From Enterovibrio qingdaonensis (GTDB lineage Bacteria > Pseudomonadota > Gammaproteobacteria > Enterobacterales > Vibrionaceae), in contig NZ_JAJUBB010000001.1 of NCBI RefSeq assembly GCF_028683135.1, positions 490,277 through 554,276 on the forward strand: a stretch of 64,000 nucleotides of DNA, in the 5' to 3' direction. The notes below the pieces were generated by a model. That model searched no databases. It worked only from the letters and a program-made list of their open reading frames with translations, and was not told the DNA's origin. Made by a program: the position numbers and the translations under genes. Positions 7,289 to 16,053 of the stretch are shown here, one piece after another (positions within the stretch are counted from its first letter, which is position 1; every line of letters begins with the position of its first letter).

Positions 7289-7994
7289 AAGTCCCCTTCA
7301 CATCAGGTCGATGCTGCAATCGTTTAACCAGTTGCTTTGCCGCGATATGAATGGCAGAACCCAGCAAGATAAACAATAAGGTCGCGAAGGCAAGATACGG
7401 GATGACCCGTGCAGTCTCGATAACGCCCGTGCGCATAGCGGCAAAAATGCCCGTGATCGGAAACATAGAGATAAACGCCGTATTGTGGAGATGGTGGACC
7501 AATCTTGCTGATACAGTAGGAATAAGTGCAGGCGCACACTCAAGGAAGATAAGCTTCACCCTGACCCACATACTAGGATGAAGCGTTGCCATGTACTCCA
7601 TCGTGTCGGGTTTAATGGTGGATATCGCGGCTTCTATAATTCTTGCCAAATGCCCAGAACTTGAATACGCCAATCCAATAACAATGAAAATGGCGGTTAC
7701 ACCAAACCCCCACGCAACACCCGGAATGGCACCTTCTATATCCCATCCTGAGAAAAAGGGAGCCAACCCTATATTTCCCATGAGCAGAACAAACACAACC
7801 GTAGGCACGCCGCGGGACACTTCGATAGACAACCCCGCGAGCATACGCACTGATCTATGAGCGCTCCGGCCACACAGTACATATATCAGTGCAAGCAATA
7901 AACTGACTGCCGCCGACGACACAAAGAAAATGATTGTAGTGACGGTTGGCTGAACGAAAGACGCCAGCAAGATGTTCCACTCACTCCACGCCAC
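7272..7994 (-). CDS. ABC importer permease subunit (HisQ/GlnP type), second of two
   Basis: The 240-residue protein has about five transmembrane helices (TTIIFFVSSAAVSLLLALIYV and similar) and the motif RGVPTVVFVLLMGNIGL, typical of His/Glu/Gln-type permeases. The EAA-type loop is in the EYMATLHPSMWVRVKLIFLECAPALIPT stretch. The start is GTG 7994, with GGAG about 11 nt upstream; there is no early ATG. It lies 40 bp downstream of arsP and on the far side of arsR from the rest of the transporter. This means the importer is expressed from two transcripts, one shared with arsP. Confidence 0.8.
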   Translation of the reverse strand: MAWSEWNILLASFVQPTVTTIIFFVSSAAVSLLLALIYVLCGRSAHRSVRMLAGLSIEVSRGVPTVVFVLLMGNIGLAPFFSGWDIEGAIPGVAWGFGVTAIFIVIGLAYSSSGHLARIIEAAISTIKPDTMEYMATLHPSMWVRVKLIFLECAPALIPTVSARLVHHLHNTAFISMFPITGIFAAMRTGVIETARVIPYLAFATLLFILLGSAIHIAAKQLVKRLQHRPDVKGTFSLTE

Positions 7995-8034
7995 TATTTT
8001 ACAATCTCCATGCTCTTAGAGCCCCTCACCAAAC

Positions 8035-9060
8035 TTACACCCACAGTTGATAGATAAGCCCCCAAGCAAACGAACCTACAAGCGCGAAGCCCACATAGAA
8101 AATAACAACCTGAATACGCGCAACTGCGACAACGGCAATCATTGCGGGGATAGACGTAATGCCACCAGCAATCAAAAATGCCATGCCAGCCCCAGGCTGC
8201 ATCCCTTTATTTATAAGCTCCGCAATTAGCGGAACAGCCACATAGCCGTTGATATAGGCGGGAACGCCAATGATGGTTGCCCAAAGAATGGGCGTATTCG
8301 TATCTCCCCCAAATGACGACGCCACCCATTCGGTTGGCACATACGCAACGAGCAGGCTTTCGAGCAAAAACGCAAACGCTAACCACTTCAGTAACAGCGT
8401 CATGATGTTGGTGGTTTTCTCGATAAACACCGCCTTACGCGGGGCCTCTTCCCAAAATCGCCAAACCGGCTTATCGGTCTGGGCCAACGTTGTGGTATCG
8501 CCCGTCACAGAAGGCTTCAATGGGTTTTGGAGGTAGCCCGCACGTTGAGCAAGATACACCGCCCACCCTGCGGTTAATCCCAACACAATGGCCCCAAGTG
8601 CTTTAAGCGTTGCAAACTCCCAACCCACAATACCTGCGGTCAAAAGGTACATGACGGGGTCAATAACAGGACTTGCTATCCAAAACGCCATGACAGGAGC
8701 CAGTGGGACGCCCATTGCTAACATGGCTGCAATCAAAGGAATAACACCACAAGAACAGAAAGGCGACAACGCACCGAACATCGCTGCGGTTACAATCACA
8801 ACGGCCTGACGTCCTTGAAGCGCGTTGGCAATTAAACTGTCTGCTTGTGTCGCGGACACATAGGCATAAATCAGTGATGACGCCAAAATGAAGGGGATAA
8901 TTAAGACAAAGGTGTTCCCCATAAACCGAATCGAGACAGGCAGTTGCTGCGGGTCTAAGAGCGCGATTGAAAGCAGTGTCAGTAAGAATACTGTCCAAAC
9001 CGGCTCTAAAAATGTCCGGTTATAGCCAAAGTTAATCAGCCCAGAAACAATACTGGTCAT
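8035..9060 (-). CDS. arsP: ArsP-type permease (PF03773), probable trivalent organoarsenical exporter
   Basis: The 341-residue membrane protein has the family hallmark SPFCSCGVIPL (C102 and C104) followed by MAFWIASPVIDPVMY, and a second half with GVPAYINGYVAVPLIAEL and GAGMAFLIAGGITSIPAM. Such permeases export trivalent methylated and aromatic arsenicals in known cases. An arsR is adjacent, and a candidate operator lies upstream at 9111-9136. It heads a two-gene transcript with permease 7272-7994. Family assignment is secure; the substrate rests on context. Confidence 0.85.
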   Translation of the reverse strand: MTSIVSGLINFGYNRTFLEPVWTVFLLTLLSIALLDPQQLPVSIRFMGNTFVLIIPFILASSLIYAYVSATQADSLIANALQGRQAVVIVTAAMFGALSPFCSCGVIPLIAAMLAMGVPLAPVMAFWIASPVIDPVMYLLTAGIVGWEFATLKALGAIVLGLTAGWAVYLAQRAGYLQNPLKPSVTGDTTTLAQTDKPVWRFWEEAPRKAVFIEKTTNIMTLLLKWLAFAFLLESLLVAYVPTEWVASSFGGDTNTPILWATIIGVPAYINGYVAVPLIAELINKGMQPGAGMAFLIAGGITSIPAMIAVVAVARIQVVIFYVGFALVGSFAWGLIYQLWV

Positions 9061-9110
9061 ACATTCCCCCTCCCATGGGTTTCACTTTTTATCACTCAAC
9101 ACTATTATTC

Positions 9111-9136
9111 AATATATCAGGAAATATGGATATATT
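9111..9136. promoter_or_regulatory. candidate ArsR operator between arsP and the divergent barrel gene
   Basis: AATATATC (9111-9118) and GATATATT (9129-9136) form an 8-bp inverted repeat with a 10-bp spacer containing GGAAATATG. The core ATATGGATAT at 9124-9133 is identical to one arm of the arsR-side dyad (6734-6743). Its central position suggests joint control of arsP and the outer-membrane protein gene. Confidence 0.6.
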
Positions 9137-9140
9137 AGGG

Positions 9141-9180
9141 CGCATAGGATGTTTTTAATAGGACGCATAGGATGTTTTTA
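9141..9180 (+). repeat. 17-bp direct repeat spanning a start codon
   Basis: CGCATAGGATGTTTTTA occurs at 9141-9157 and again at 9164-9180, a 23-bp period. The second copy contains the ATG of the outer-membrane protein gene; the first copy's ATG (9149) opens a frame of only ten codons. It looks like a recent tandem duplication of the translation-start region. Confidence 0.75.
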
Positions 9181-10404
9181 ACCCGGCCGCTCAATAGTGA
9201 GAAGGAAAGGAAAGGACCACGAGCATGGCGTTTATGGGCAGTTTTTATTGCATCAGCAAGCTTGGCTCAAACAACTTGGGCAACCTCTCTTACTGGGGAA
9301 ATTTCGTTTGGGTATCTGCAATTTTGGGAGACTCCCGAAAGTCTAACGTCTAACCAAACACACCTAGACATGATTCCACGCATTCACTCAGACCTTTCAA
9401 GTGACGCACTGTTAACCATTGAGCCCGCCTTGAGAGTGCGAAGTCACAGTGAGGATTCGCCTTTCTTTGATCCTTACAAAAGCCGTTTAGCCGTTTATCT
9501 CGAACAATGGGAAATCACGATGGGATACGACATTGTATTTTGGGGAGCGAGCGAAGGTGCCCAAATTCTCGATATCCTGAACCAACGAGATCTTGGTAGC
9601 GACTTCGACGGTGACACGAAAATAGGTCAGCCATTGATCAGTGCCTCTGGATACCTAGGTGATGGGCTGGCAAGCGTTTACTACCTTCCATATACCCCTA
9701 AAAGACGGTTTCGCTCTAACAAAGAGCGTTTATCCTCAGGGTTTTCTATCAACAGTGACCATACGCAGTGGCAAGACGATCAAGACGCCTACTATCCTGG
9801 CTTTGCTGCGCGATATGCCTATTCGTTCGACAGTGTCGACATTGCTTTGGTCGGTTTTCATGGCATCAACCGTGAACCGGCTTTTTTGCTGGAAGCGAGC
9901 CAGTTTTCACCCATCTATGCAGTCGGGACCCAACTCGGTCTCGAAGTACAATGGATCGCAGGAAACATGCTCACGAAACTCGAAGTCTTGAATACATCAA
10001 AGGCACCGACTCAATACGGCTATTTTGAGAAAACAACCCAGTATGTGATTGGCGGTGAGTACACGTCATTTGATGTACTCAGCAGTGGCATAGACATCCG
10101 GTGGGTGGGCGAATACGTTAACAACACGTTAGGCGAAGAACTGCTTTCACTCTACCAACACGATTTATTACTGGCTATGCACACCTCATTCAACGACGTA
10201 GACACAACCCAATTAAGCCTTTCTCTTCTCCATGATATGGACCATCACAGCAACATTCTGGAAGCAACATTGACCCGACGCCTTAACCAGAACATAGAGC
10301 TATCCCTTTCCTTATTCGATTTTTCTTCACTGTCACCGTCTGATTTTTTCTTCGGACTCGAGTCAGACAGCTACGGCGAAATGATGGTTACGTATTATTT
10401 TTGA
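9172..10404 (+). CDS. outer-membrane beta-barrel protein of unknown specificity
   Basis: The 410-residue protein has a signal peptide (around RLWAVFIASASLAQTTWA) and then alternating beta-strand patterns such as TGEISFGYLQF, SRLAVYLEQWEITMGYDIVFWG and a final MMVTYYF with the C-terminal Phe expected of outer-membrane barrels. Its similarity in pattern to DUF1302-type barrels is loose; the family is not assigned with certainty. It diverges from arsP, sharing the candidate ArsR operator, and so may provide outer-membrane entry for the substrate of the ABC importer. A strong terminator follows. Confidence 0.65.
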   Translation: MFLTRPLNSEKERKGPRAWRLWAVFIASASLAQTTWATSLTGEISFGYLQFWETPESLTSNQTHLDMIPRIHSDLSSDALLTIEPALRVRSHSEDSPFFDPYKSRLAVYLEQWEITMGYDIVFWGASEGAQILDILNQRDLGSDFDGDTKIGQPLISASGYLGDGLASVYYLPYTPKRRFRSNKERLSSGFSINSDHTQWQDDQDAYYPGFAARYAYSFDSVDIALVGFHGINREPAFLLEASQFSPIYAVGTQLGLEVQWIAGNMLTKLEVLNTSKAPTQYGYFEKTTQYVIGGEYTSFDVLSSGIDIRWVGEYVNNTLGEELLSLYQHDLLLAMHTSFNDVDTTQLSLSLLHDMDHHSNILEATLTRRLNQNIELSLSLFDFSSLSPSDFFFGLESDSYGEMMVTYYF

Positions 10405-10461
10405 ACAAACACTCCCCCACAACGCTGTCGTCTTGCAGAGCTTTTCAGGACACATACGAAT

Positions 10462-10490
10462 AAAAACAGCCGCTTAAGCGGCTGTTTTTT
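10462..10490. terminator. bidirectional rho-independent terminator
   Basis: ACAGCCGC, loop TTAA, GCGGCTGT followed by seven T residues, and preceded by a run of A. It serves the barrel gene on the plus strand and the phosphorylase gene on the minus strand. Confidence 0.9.
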
Positions 10491-10546
10491 TAGGTACTTG
10501 TTGTATAGGTACTTGTCGCAGCATTTTTGCCGCAGTCCCCACTCAA

Positions 10547-13500
10547 CTATGCGTCATAAATTGCGCTAAGTGGCAGGTCAACCAGCACGCTTTCCACCTC
10601 ACCGGTGCGAGAGAAAATCTCCGTACAAAGACTTTCCGGCAGGCGATTTCCTTCCACCACCACAACGTCACCCGATGCTACCCTGACACCAATTTGCGCA
10701 TGGTTGTCAGGCTGTAAACGGTAAACAAAGAGTGTCTGGCAGTAGGTAAATGCCAGTGTACCTTCCTCCAATGCCACCGTTTCTTTCTCACCATCGCTAC
10801 GAATGAAGGTAAAACTGGCGTCTTTTTGGCAGAACTCACTGCGTTTTAGCAATGACGGTCTGATGGAGATTGCGCCATTTTCAACCACAATGCCGAGCTC
10901 ACCAAATCGGGTAATAATTTCCTCTTTCACCTGCCCTGTCATACCCGGCTGCTGAGCACCTGCATGTTTCGGCGTATGTGAGTAGGGGTCAACAGGAAAC
11001 GCACCATACTCCAACGGCGTTTTGTTGAAGCCAATGCCATCACGCACGCGGTAGTAGTACTTCGCCAATTGTTTGGTTTCCGCGCTGTTTGGGTTTTGAC
11101 CTAGGCTTTCAAAATACACCTCCTGCACCGCCAGCAGCAATTTAGAAACCATATGCCAGTAGATACACCCTAACCCTTCATAACCAAACATGGTGCCTGA
11201 ACGTCCGGTGAATTCACGGTGATTAAACACTGCTTCATACAAAGCGATGGCATCTTCAAAATGATGGTCAAGGATATGCGGATAATCATCCCGCACTTTT
11301 GCCAATGCGTCCGTCAAAAAGCCTACATTTTCGAAGCTAGGGTTGAAGTGGAAGTCCCCTTCCCCGTCGACAAAAATAACGCGCTTGTCTCCGTGAACAC
11401 TCATTTCTCTCAGCAAATCATTTTGTTTGGCTGACTCTGTCGGGATCCGGTTTTTCTGCATAAAACCCGGCAGTTCGCGGTCTGGATATAACATGAAAGA
11501 CTTTTGGTCTTCACGGTACATTTGGCTCGCAAACAGATTATCGAGCAATGCGACAGCTTGTGTCGGCGTTAATGCACCGGAACTCAATGCCGCCACTTGG
11601 CCTTCTAGCATCGGATAGAGTTCCAACGAACTCAAACTTTCGGTGTTGTATTTCACCACGTTGTAAGCATTGAAGAGTCCATCTTCACGCAGGTTGCTCA
11701 TCGTGCTGCTATGGAGCAATGTCAGGCTCGTGCTTAACAAGCCTTCAATCTCATGCCTGTCGATATGCGTTTTTCCTGAAAATCCTTGTTGATGATAAAC
11801 CTGATGACGATAACGGCTTGCCACTTCAACTAGCTCAGTAAGCAGCTTATGTTTGGTCTGACGCGTAATGGTCTTCTTTTTCACATCTAACAGCGCACGG
11901 TTCAGAATTTCGAGCGTTTCGCGTAGCCATACGACCACCTCAGCAGATAATCTGATTTTGTCCGGTGCAGTCGCAAACAAGCTTTGCAGCTGCGTGACAT
12001 AACGGCGCATGTAATAAAGGGTCACCATGGAAAGGCCATTACCCACAATGGCGTTGTTGGCGTCATTCCATTCTGGTCGTTGCGTGTTTAGCCAAATACC
12101 GCCATCTACCACCCAATTACTCAATTTGGACAGCAGTGGTACAAGCAACTTCTCTGACAGATTGACCAGATAAACCTCATTGTCTGAGTCCAGCAGCAAT
12201 TTTCCATCACTACCAAGCAGCTCTGTCAGTGTTTCGGTTCTTTCCTGAAGGTGGGTATCGAACGAGACCGTGTCCTTTGGCGTGTCAAACAACATGCGTG
12301 AATCGCCAATACGATAAGGGACATTGGCATAACTAAAGAACTCACGCGTCAAACTAATGTTCAGCTTCCCGGGCGTAAAACGCTCTGACCACTCGAGGAA
12401 TTTCAGTAAGTAGATGATTTGATGATCACCCCAATAGCCGATATTACTCCACGGATCTTCGGGGTCGAGCACCTCCCAATCGATGCCCTCTTTGGTAATG
12501 CGATAAGGGTTGTAACCATCAATCGTTGATGCATTTACAAACTTGGCAATAAAAGAACGCAGATAGTCTGGGTAGCTTAACGCCAGTGCTTCCCAGTTTT
12601 GGAAGATATCACGCCAGTTGCCCTGATAAGCAAGAAGCGGATTCCCCTCTTTGTCCTTCACTTTGATGTCATAGTGGTTCCAAGGACGACTCGGATCACC
12701 ATGACGACGGCCAAAGGTTAGCGGCAAGTATTCGTAACAAAGACGCAGAAGCTGAATGTCATCGGCTTGCTCTGCTTGTTTAATCAGGTCTATATGGGTA
12801 AAGCGTTCCGGCAATTCGTCATAGAACGCAGTGTTCCTCAATACCACTTTGCTGTTCATGTTCTTGGCTGTTTGAAGAACATCTTCTTTTCTCAGCAAAT
12901 ATCCATCTTCAAACACTCCGCCACGCATGCTGTTAAACAAAACATTTGCGTAGTGATGGTTTGCTGTTGCTTCATCGTGAGAGTACTGCCACCCATCAAC
13001 GGCACTGATCAGTGATTCCAACTCTACACGGTTCTTTTGGCAATCTTGCTCGATTTTTGCTTGCAACGCCTGAGGGTTCTGGAGTTCTTGGACGATAGCT
13101 TTTACATCTTTATGATCTTTTCCGCTGTCCAAAACGATCAACCATTCGTTGCTTGAAGAGGAAGGCAAGGTGATCATTTTGTGGAGGAAATACGAGCCGC
13201 GAACACCACGCGTCAGTGTTTCTGCATCAATATAATCACCACGACGAAACGCAGGAATTTGCTGACTGCTCAACAGAATTTCTGTTTCATCTGCATCAAT
13301 GCTGAACACCATATTTGCCAGCAAAGCCTCGGCCGGATCTGCGCGGTCACTTAATTTCGCATACATGGTATAGAGTGCGAGCGATGTACCTGCGACAATT
13401 TCATTCCATTTATACGCATCGACCAACGCACTTCGGGTCTGTAACGCTTGCATTGGCGCGCTATTAGGGAGGATATTCTGAATTCCATCCAGCACCTCAA

Positions 13501-14002
13501 TCTCACGCGAATTCCCCGAAAAATCAGTCAACTCACAACGGCGCACAAATCCAAACGTATTCCCACTCTCCCAACTGTACTGAAACGAGAGGCTTAAAGA
13601 ATGGTTAGTCTCTTCGAACACGACCTTGTCGCCAGTAATATTTTTATAGAGATTTCGGGTCAGCGAAAATTTTCCATCATGTTGCGGATTGAACGGTTCC
13701 CACGTCACCACATCACCGCCGTCGTCTTCCAGACGAATAAAGGTTTTGGGCCCAGTGTTGTCGGCACTTTCGTGAATAAAGTCCACAGAGCGGTATGGGA
13801 GAATCGCATCTTCTGGCTTCCCGCGACCCGCCGTTAAACAACCGGTAGAGGACGCAAACAACCAGTGGTCATTGGCGGAAACGACACTCATAAAGAACGG
13901 AGACATATGGTCGACGTTTTCGATGCGATAGAATCGCTCTCCCTTGATATCAACAAACTGTCCTTTGACTGGCGCACTCGCCAAGGTAAAACACTTATCC
14001 AT
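10547..14002 (-). CDS. beta-glucan/oligosaccharide phosphorylase (GH94/GH149-like)
   Basis: The product has about 1151 residues and no signal peptide, so it acts in the cytoplasm. The N-terminal part resembles the beta-sandwich of inverting phosphorylases (FGFVRRCELTDFSGNSREIE, then DGIQNILP). The (alpha/alpha)6 part contains RPEWNDANNAIVGNGLSM, matching the WND motif whose Asp (about 647) is the general acid in GH94-type enzymes. The length of over 1100 residues fits the beta-1,3-oligoglucan phosphorylases of GH149 better than the roughly 800-residue cellobiose phosphorylases. ATG 14002 has AGGAA upstream. The gene has its own palindromic operator at 14020 and lies behind an oligosaccharide-type importer, so it probably turns imported laminari-oligosaccharides into glucose-1-phosphate. 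Confidence 0.7.
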   Translation of the reverse strand: MDKCFTLASAPVKGQFVDIKGERFYRIENVDHMSPFFMSVVSANDHWLFASSTGCLTAGRGKPEDAILPYRSVDFIHESADNTGPKTFIRLEDDGGDVVTWEPFNPQHDGKFSLTRNLYKNITGDKVVFEETNHSLSLSFQYSWESGNTFGFVRRCELTDFSGNSREIEVLDGIQNILPNSAPMQALQTRSALVDAYKWNEIVAGTSLALYTMYAKLSDRADPAEALLANMVFSIDADETEILLSSQQIPAFRRGDYIDAETLTRGVRGSYFLHKMITLPSSSSNEWLIVLDSGKDHKDVKAIVQELQNPQALQAKIEQDCQKNRVELESLISAVDGWQYSHDEATANHHYANVLFNSMRGGVFEDGYLLRKEDVLQTAKNMNSKVVLRNTAFYDELPERFTHIDLIKQAEQADDIQLLRLCYEYLPLTFGRRHGDPSRPWNHYDIKVKDKEGNPLLAYQGNWRDIFQNWEALALSYPDYLRSFIAKFVNASTIDGYNPYRITKEGIDWEVLDPEDPWSNIGYWGDHQIIYLLKFLEWSERFTPGKLNISLTREFFSYANVPYRIGDSRMLFDTPKDTVSFDTHLQERTETLTELLGSDGKLLLDSDNEVYLVNLSEKLLVPLLSKLSNWVVDGGIWLNTQRPEWNDANNAIVGNGLSMVTLYYMRRYVTQLQSLFATAPDKIRLSAEVVVWLRETLEILNRALLDVKKKTITRQTKHKLLTELVEVASRYRHQVYHQQGFSGKTHIDRHEIEGLLSTSLTLLHSSTMSNLREDGLFNAYNVVKYNTESLSSLELYPMLEGQVAALSSGALTPTQAVALLDNLFASQMYREDQKSFMLYPDRELPGFMQKNRIPTESAKQNDLLREMSVHGDKRVIFVDGEGDFHFNPSFENVGFLTDALAKVRDDYPHILDHHFEDAIALYEAVFNHREFTGRSGTMFGYEGLGCIYWHMVSKLLLAVQEVYFESLGQNPNSAETKQLAKYYYRVRDGIGFNKTPLEYGAFPVDPYSHTPKHAGAQQPGMTGQVKEEIITRFGELGIVVENGAISIRPSLLKRSEFCQKDASFTFIRSDGEKETVALEEGTLAFTYCQTLFVYRLQPDNHAQIGVRVASGDVVVVEGNRLPESLCTEIFSRTGEVESVLVDLPLSAIYDA

Positions 14003-14019
14003 TTTCTTGGTTCCTAACA

Positions 14020-14039
14020 AAAAGAAAGCGCTTTCTTTT
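14020..14039. promoter_or_regulatory. LacI-type operator, phosphorylase gene
   Basis: AAAAGAAAGCGCTTTCTTTT is a perfect 20-bp palindrome placed 18 bp upstream of the phosphorylase ATG. The 12-bp core GAAAGCGCTTTC (14024-14035) recurs at 19825, 45199 and 45703. The central CG and overall symmetry are typical of LacI-family operators. Confidence 0.8.
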
Positions 14040-14045
14040 CATTTC

Positions 14046-14082
14046 AAAAAAATCCCGATACAAAAGAGTCCCTTGCATCGGG
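14046..14082 (-). terminator. rho-independent terminator after the ABC importer operon
   Basis: On the minus strand CCCGATGCAA pairs with TTGTATCGGG, followed by ATTTTTTT. It separates the importer operon from the phosphorylase gene, which therefore needs its own promoter. Confidence 0.75.
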
Positions 14083-14128
14083 CGCGTAGATCCTTCTTGT
14101 GCTTTTTTTCGCGCTGGACCTTTTTTTG

Positions 14129-15097
14129 TTAGAGGTGATGACACCTCGCAAAATGGCCTGTTCGCACTTCCATGGCGTCAGGCATTGTGTCGGTGCAGAC
14201 ATCTGTTGCCATCGGACAACGTGATGAAAAAGGGCAGCCCTGACTTTCGGGTTTCCAAAGCGGGATATCACCTTTCTTAACCAACAACTCTCGCTTTCCA
14301 GCGCGGCCCACCTCAGGCACGGCGGAAAGGAGTAATTTTGAATACGGATGTTGTGGGTTTTGCGTGACGCTATCACTGTCTCCCCACTCCACCATATGCC
14401 CCACGTACATCACCGCCGTTTTTTCGGCAAAATAGCGAGCCGTCGCGATATCGTGAGTAATGTACATAAAAGAAATACCCTGCTTGTCTTTCAAATCCGC
14501 CATCAAATTCAAAATGCCTAGGCGAACTGAAACATCGAGCATTGAAATTGGCTCGTCAGCAAGGATGACTTCTGGGTCAACGGCCAGTGCACGCGCTATG
14601 GCGACGCGCTGACGCTGTCCACCACTGAGTTCATGGGGGAATTTTTCGGCCGTTTCAACAGCAGGCGATAACCCCACCAACTCTAAGAGTTCGTATACTT
14701 TTTCCCGCGCGTCTTTCTTCGTAACTCGTTTATGTATGAGTAACGGACGCACCAAATGATGATAAATATTGTGGACGGGGTTCAGTGAGCTGAACGGATC
14801 CTGAAATATCATTTGAACCTGACGAGCATATTCCAGTTCACCGTGTTCATTTACATAGTCAGCGAGCGGTTGTCCTTTAAACCGAATATTACCGCCCGTT
14901 TCTTTATAAATACGGGTAAGGATCCGAGCTCCCGTGCTTTTTCCCGAGCCCGACTCACCAACGATGGCCAATGCTTCACCGCGATTAAGCTCAAACGAAA
15001 CGTCATTCACTGCGCGCATGATATTGGAATCGGAATGCCCAATCCGAAAATCCATGATCAAGTTTTCAATGGAAAGAATAGGCTCCATTCGCGTCAC
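14129..15097 (-). CDS. Opp/Dpp-type ABC importer ATPase (OppF-like)
   Basis: The 322-residue protein has Walker A GESGSGKST, signature LSGGQRQRVAIARAL, Walker B VILADEP and the C-terminal oligopeptide-transporter extension with conserved cysteines (SQGCPFSSRCPMATDVC), which usually carries an iron-sulphur cluster in this subfamily. Its GTG start overlaps the stop of the preceding ATPase gene by 4 bp (GTGA); ATG 15088 is an alternative. In marine bacteria, transporters of this class beside glucanases often import beta-glucan oligosaccharides rather than peptides, which the neighbouring phosphorylase supports. Confidence 0.88.
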   Translation of the reverse strand: MTRMEPILSIENLIMDFRIGHSDSNIMRAVNDVSFELNRGEALAIVGESGSGKSTGARILTRIYKETGGNIRFKGQPLADYVNEHGELEYARQVQMIFQDPFSSLNPVHNIYHHLVRPLLIHKRVTKKDAREKVYELLELVGLSPAVETAEKFPHELSGGQRQRVAIARALAVDPEVILADEPISMLDVSVRLGILNLMADLKDKQGISFMYITHDIATARYFAEKTAVMYVGHMVEWGDSDSVTQNPQHPYSKLLLSAVPEVGRAGKRELLVKKGDIPLWKPESQGCPFSSRCPMATDVCTDTMPDAMEVRTGHFARCHHL

Positions 15098-16053
15098 CCT
15101 GCCTTCAAGTGACAGGACACATAATGTGTCTGTCCCACGTGTGTTAATACAGGCTCTTTCTCTTTACAGGCTTGGAAACACTGCCCGCAACGCGCTTGGA
15201 AATTACAGCCGACAGGGATATCAAGCAGATTCACAGGATTACCCGGTATACCGTATAACCGCTCTTTTTCGCCATGTATGGTGGGGAAAGACGCTAACAA
15301 GCTTTGTGTGTAAGGATGCTCCGGGTGGTTAAACACCGTTTGCGCATCGCCAAGCTCTATCAAATTACCTGCATACATCACACCGATGCGATCGGCGATT
15401 TCGCCCATCAAACTCAAGTCATGGCTGATAAACAAAATGGAGAAGCCAAACTTTCCTTTTAATTCATACAATTCGTTCAGGATTTCTCGTTCAACCACCA
15501 CATCCAGTGCGGTAGTCGGTTCGTCCATAATGATGAGTTTCGGCTCAAGTGCCAACGCAATCGCAATGACTACCCGTTGACGCATACCGCCGCTCAATTG
15601 ATGCGGAAATGCAGAAAGGCGTTCGCTGTGAATACCCACCACCTGAAGCAGTTCAGCCGCTTTTTCTAACGCCTGCTTAGGTGAAAGGTCTGTATGCGCT
15701 AAGATCACGTCCGTGAGTTGCTCGCCAATCGTGATAACCGGATTCAGTGAGTTCATCGCGCTTTGAAACACCACAGAAACTTCATTCCAGCGAAAAGCTC
15801 GTAGGGCTTTATCGCTCATTTTGAGCACATCTTCGTCTTTGTAGAGGATTTCACCTTCCGATATCAAAGCGGGTGCTTTGTGCAAACGTGAAATAGCAAA
15901 TGCCAAGGTGCTTTTTCCACACCCTGACTCACCCGCAATGCCCAGTGTTTCACCTTCAGCGAGCGACAAGCTGACGTTGTTGACCGCACGAGCAATGCCA
16001 TTCGGAGAGACATAGTCAACACAGAGATTATTAATATCCAATAGCGTTGTCAC
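15094..16053 (-). CDS. Opp/Dpp-type ABC importer ATPase (OppD-like)
   Basis: The 319-residue protein has Walker A GESGCGKST, Q-loop VFQSAMNSLNPV, signature LSGGMRQRVVIAIAL, Walker B LIIMDEPTTALD and the C-terminal cluster CNFQARCGQCFQACKEKEP. It pairs with the second ATPase to drive the two permeases. GTG 16053 overlaps the stop of the upstream permease gene (GTGA). Confidence 0.88.
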   Translation of the reverse strand: MTTLLDINNLCVDYVSPNGIARAVNNVSLSLAEGETLGIAGESGCGKSTLAFAISRLHKAPALISEGEILYKDEDVLKMSDKALRAFRWNEVSVVFQSAMNSLNPVITIGEQLTDVILAHTDLSPKQALEKAAELLQVVGIHSERLSAFPHQLSGGMRQRVVIAIALALEPKLIIMDEPTTALDVVVEREILNELYELKGKFGFSILFISHDLSLMGEIADRIGVMYAGNLIELGDAQTVFNHPEHPYTQSLLASFPTIHGEKERLYGIPGNPVNLLDIPVGCNFQARCGQCFQACKEKEPVLTHVGQTHYVSCHLKAG

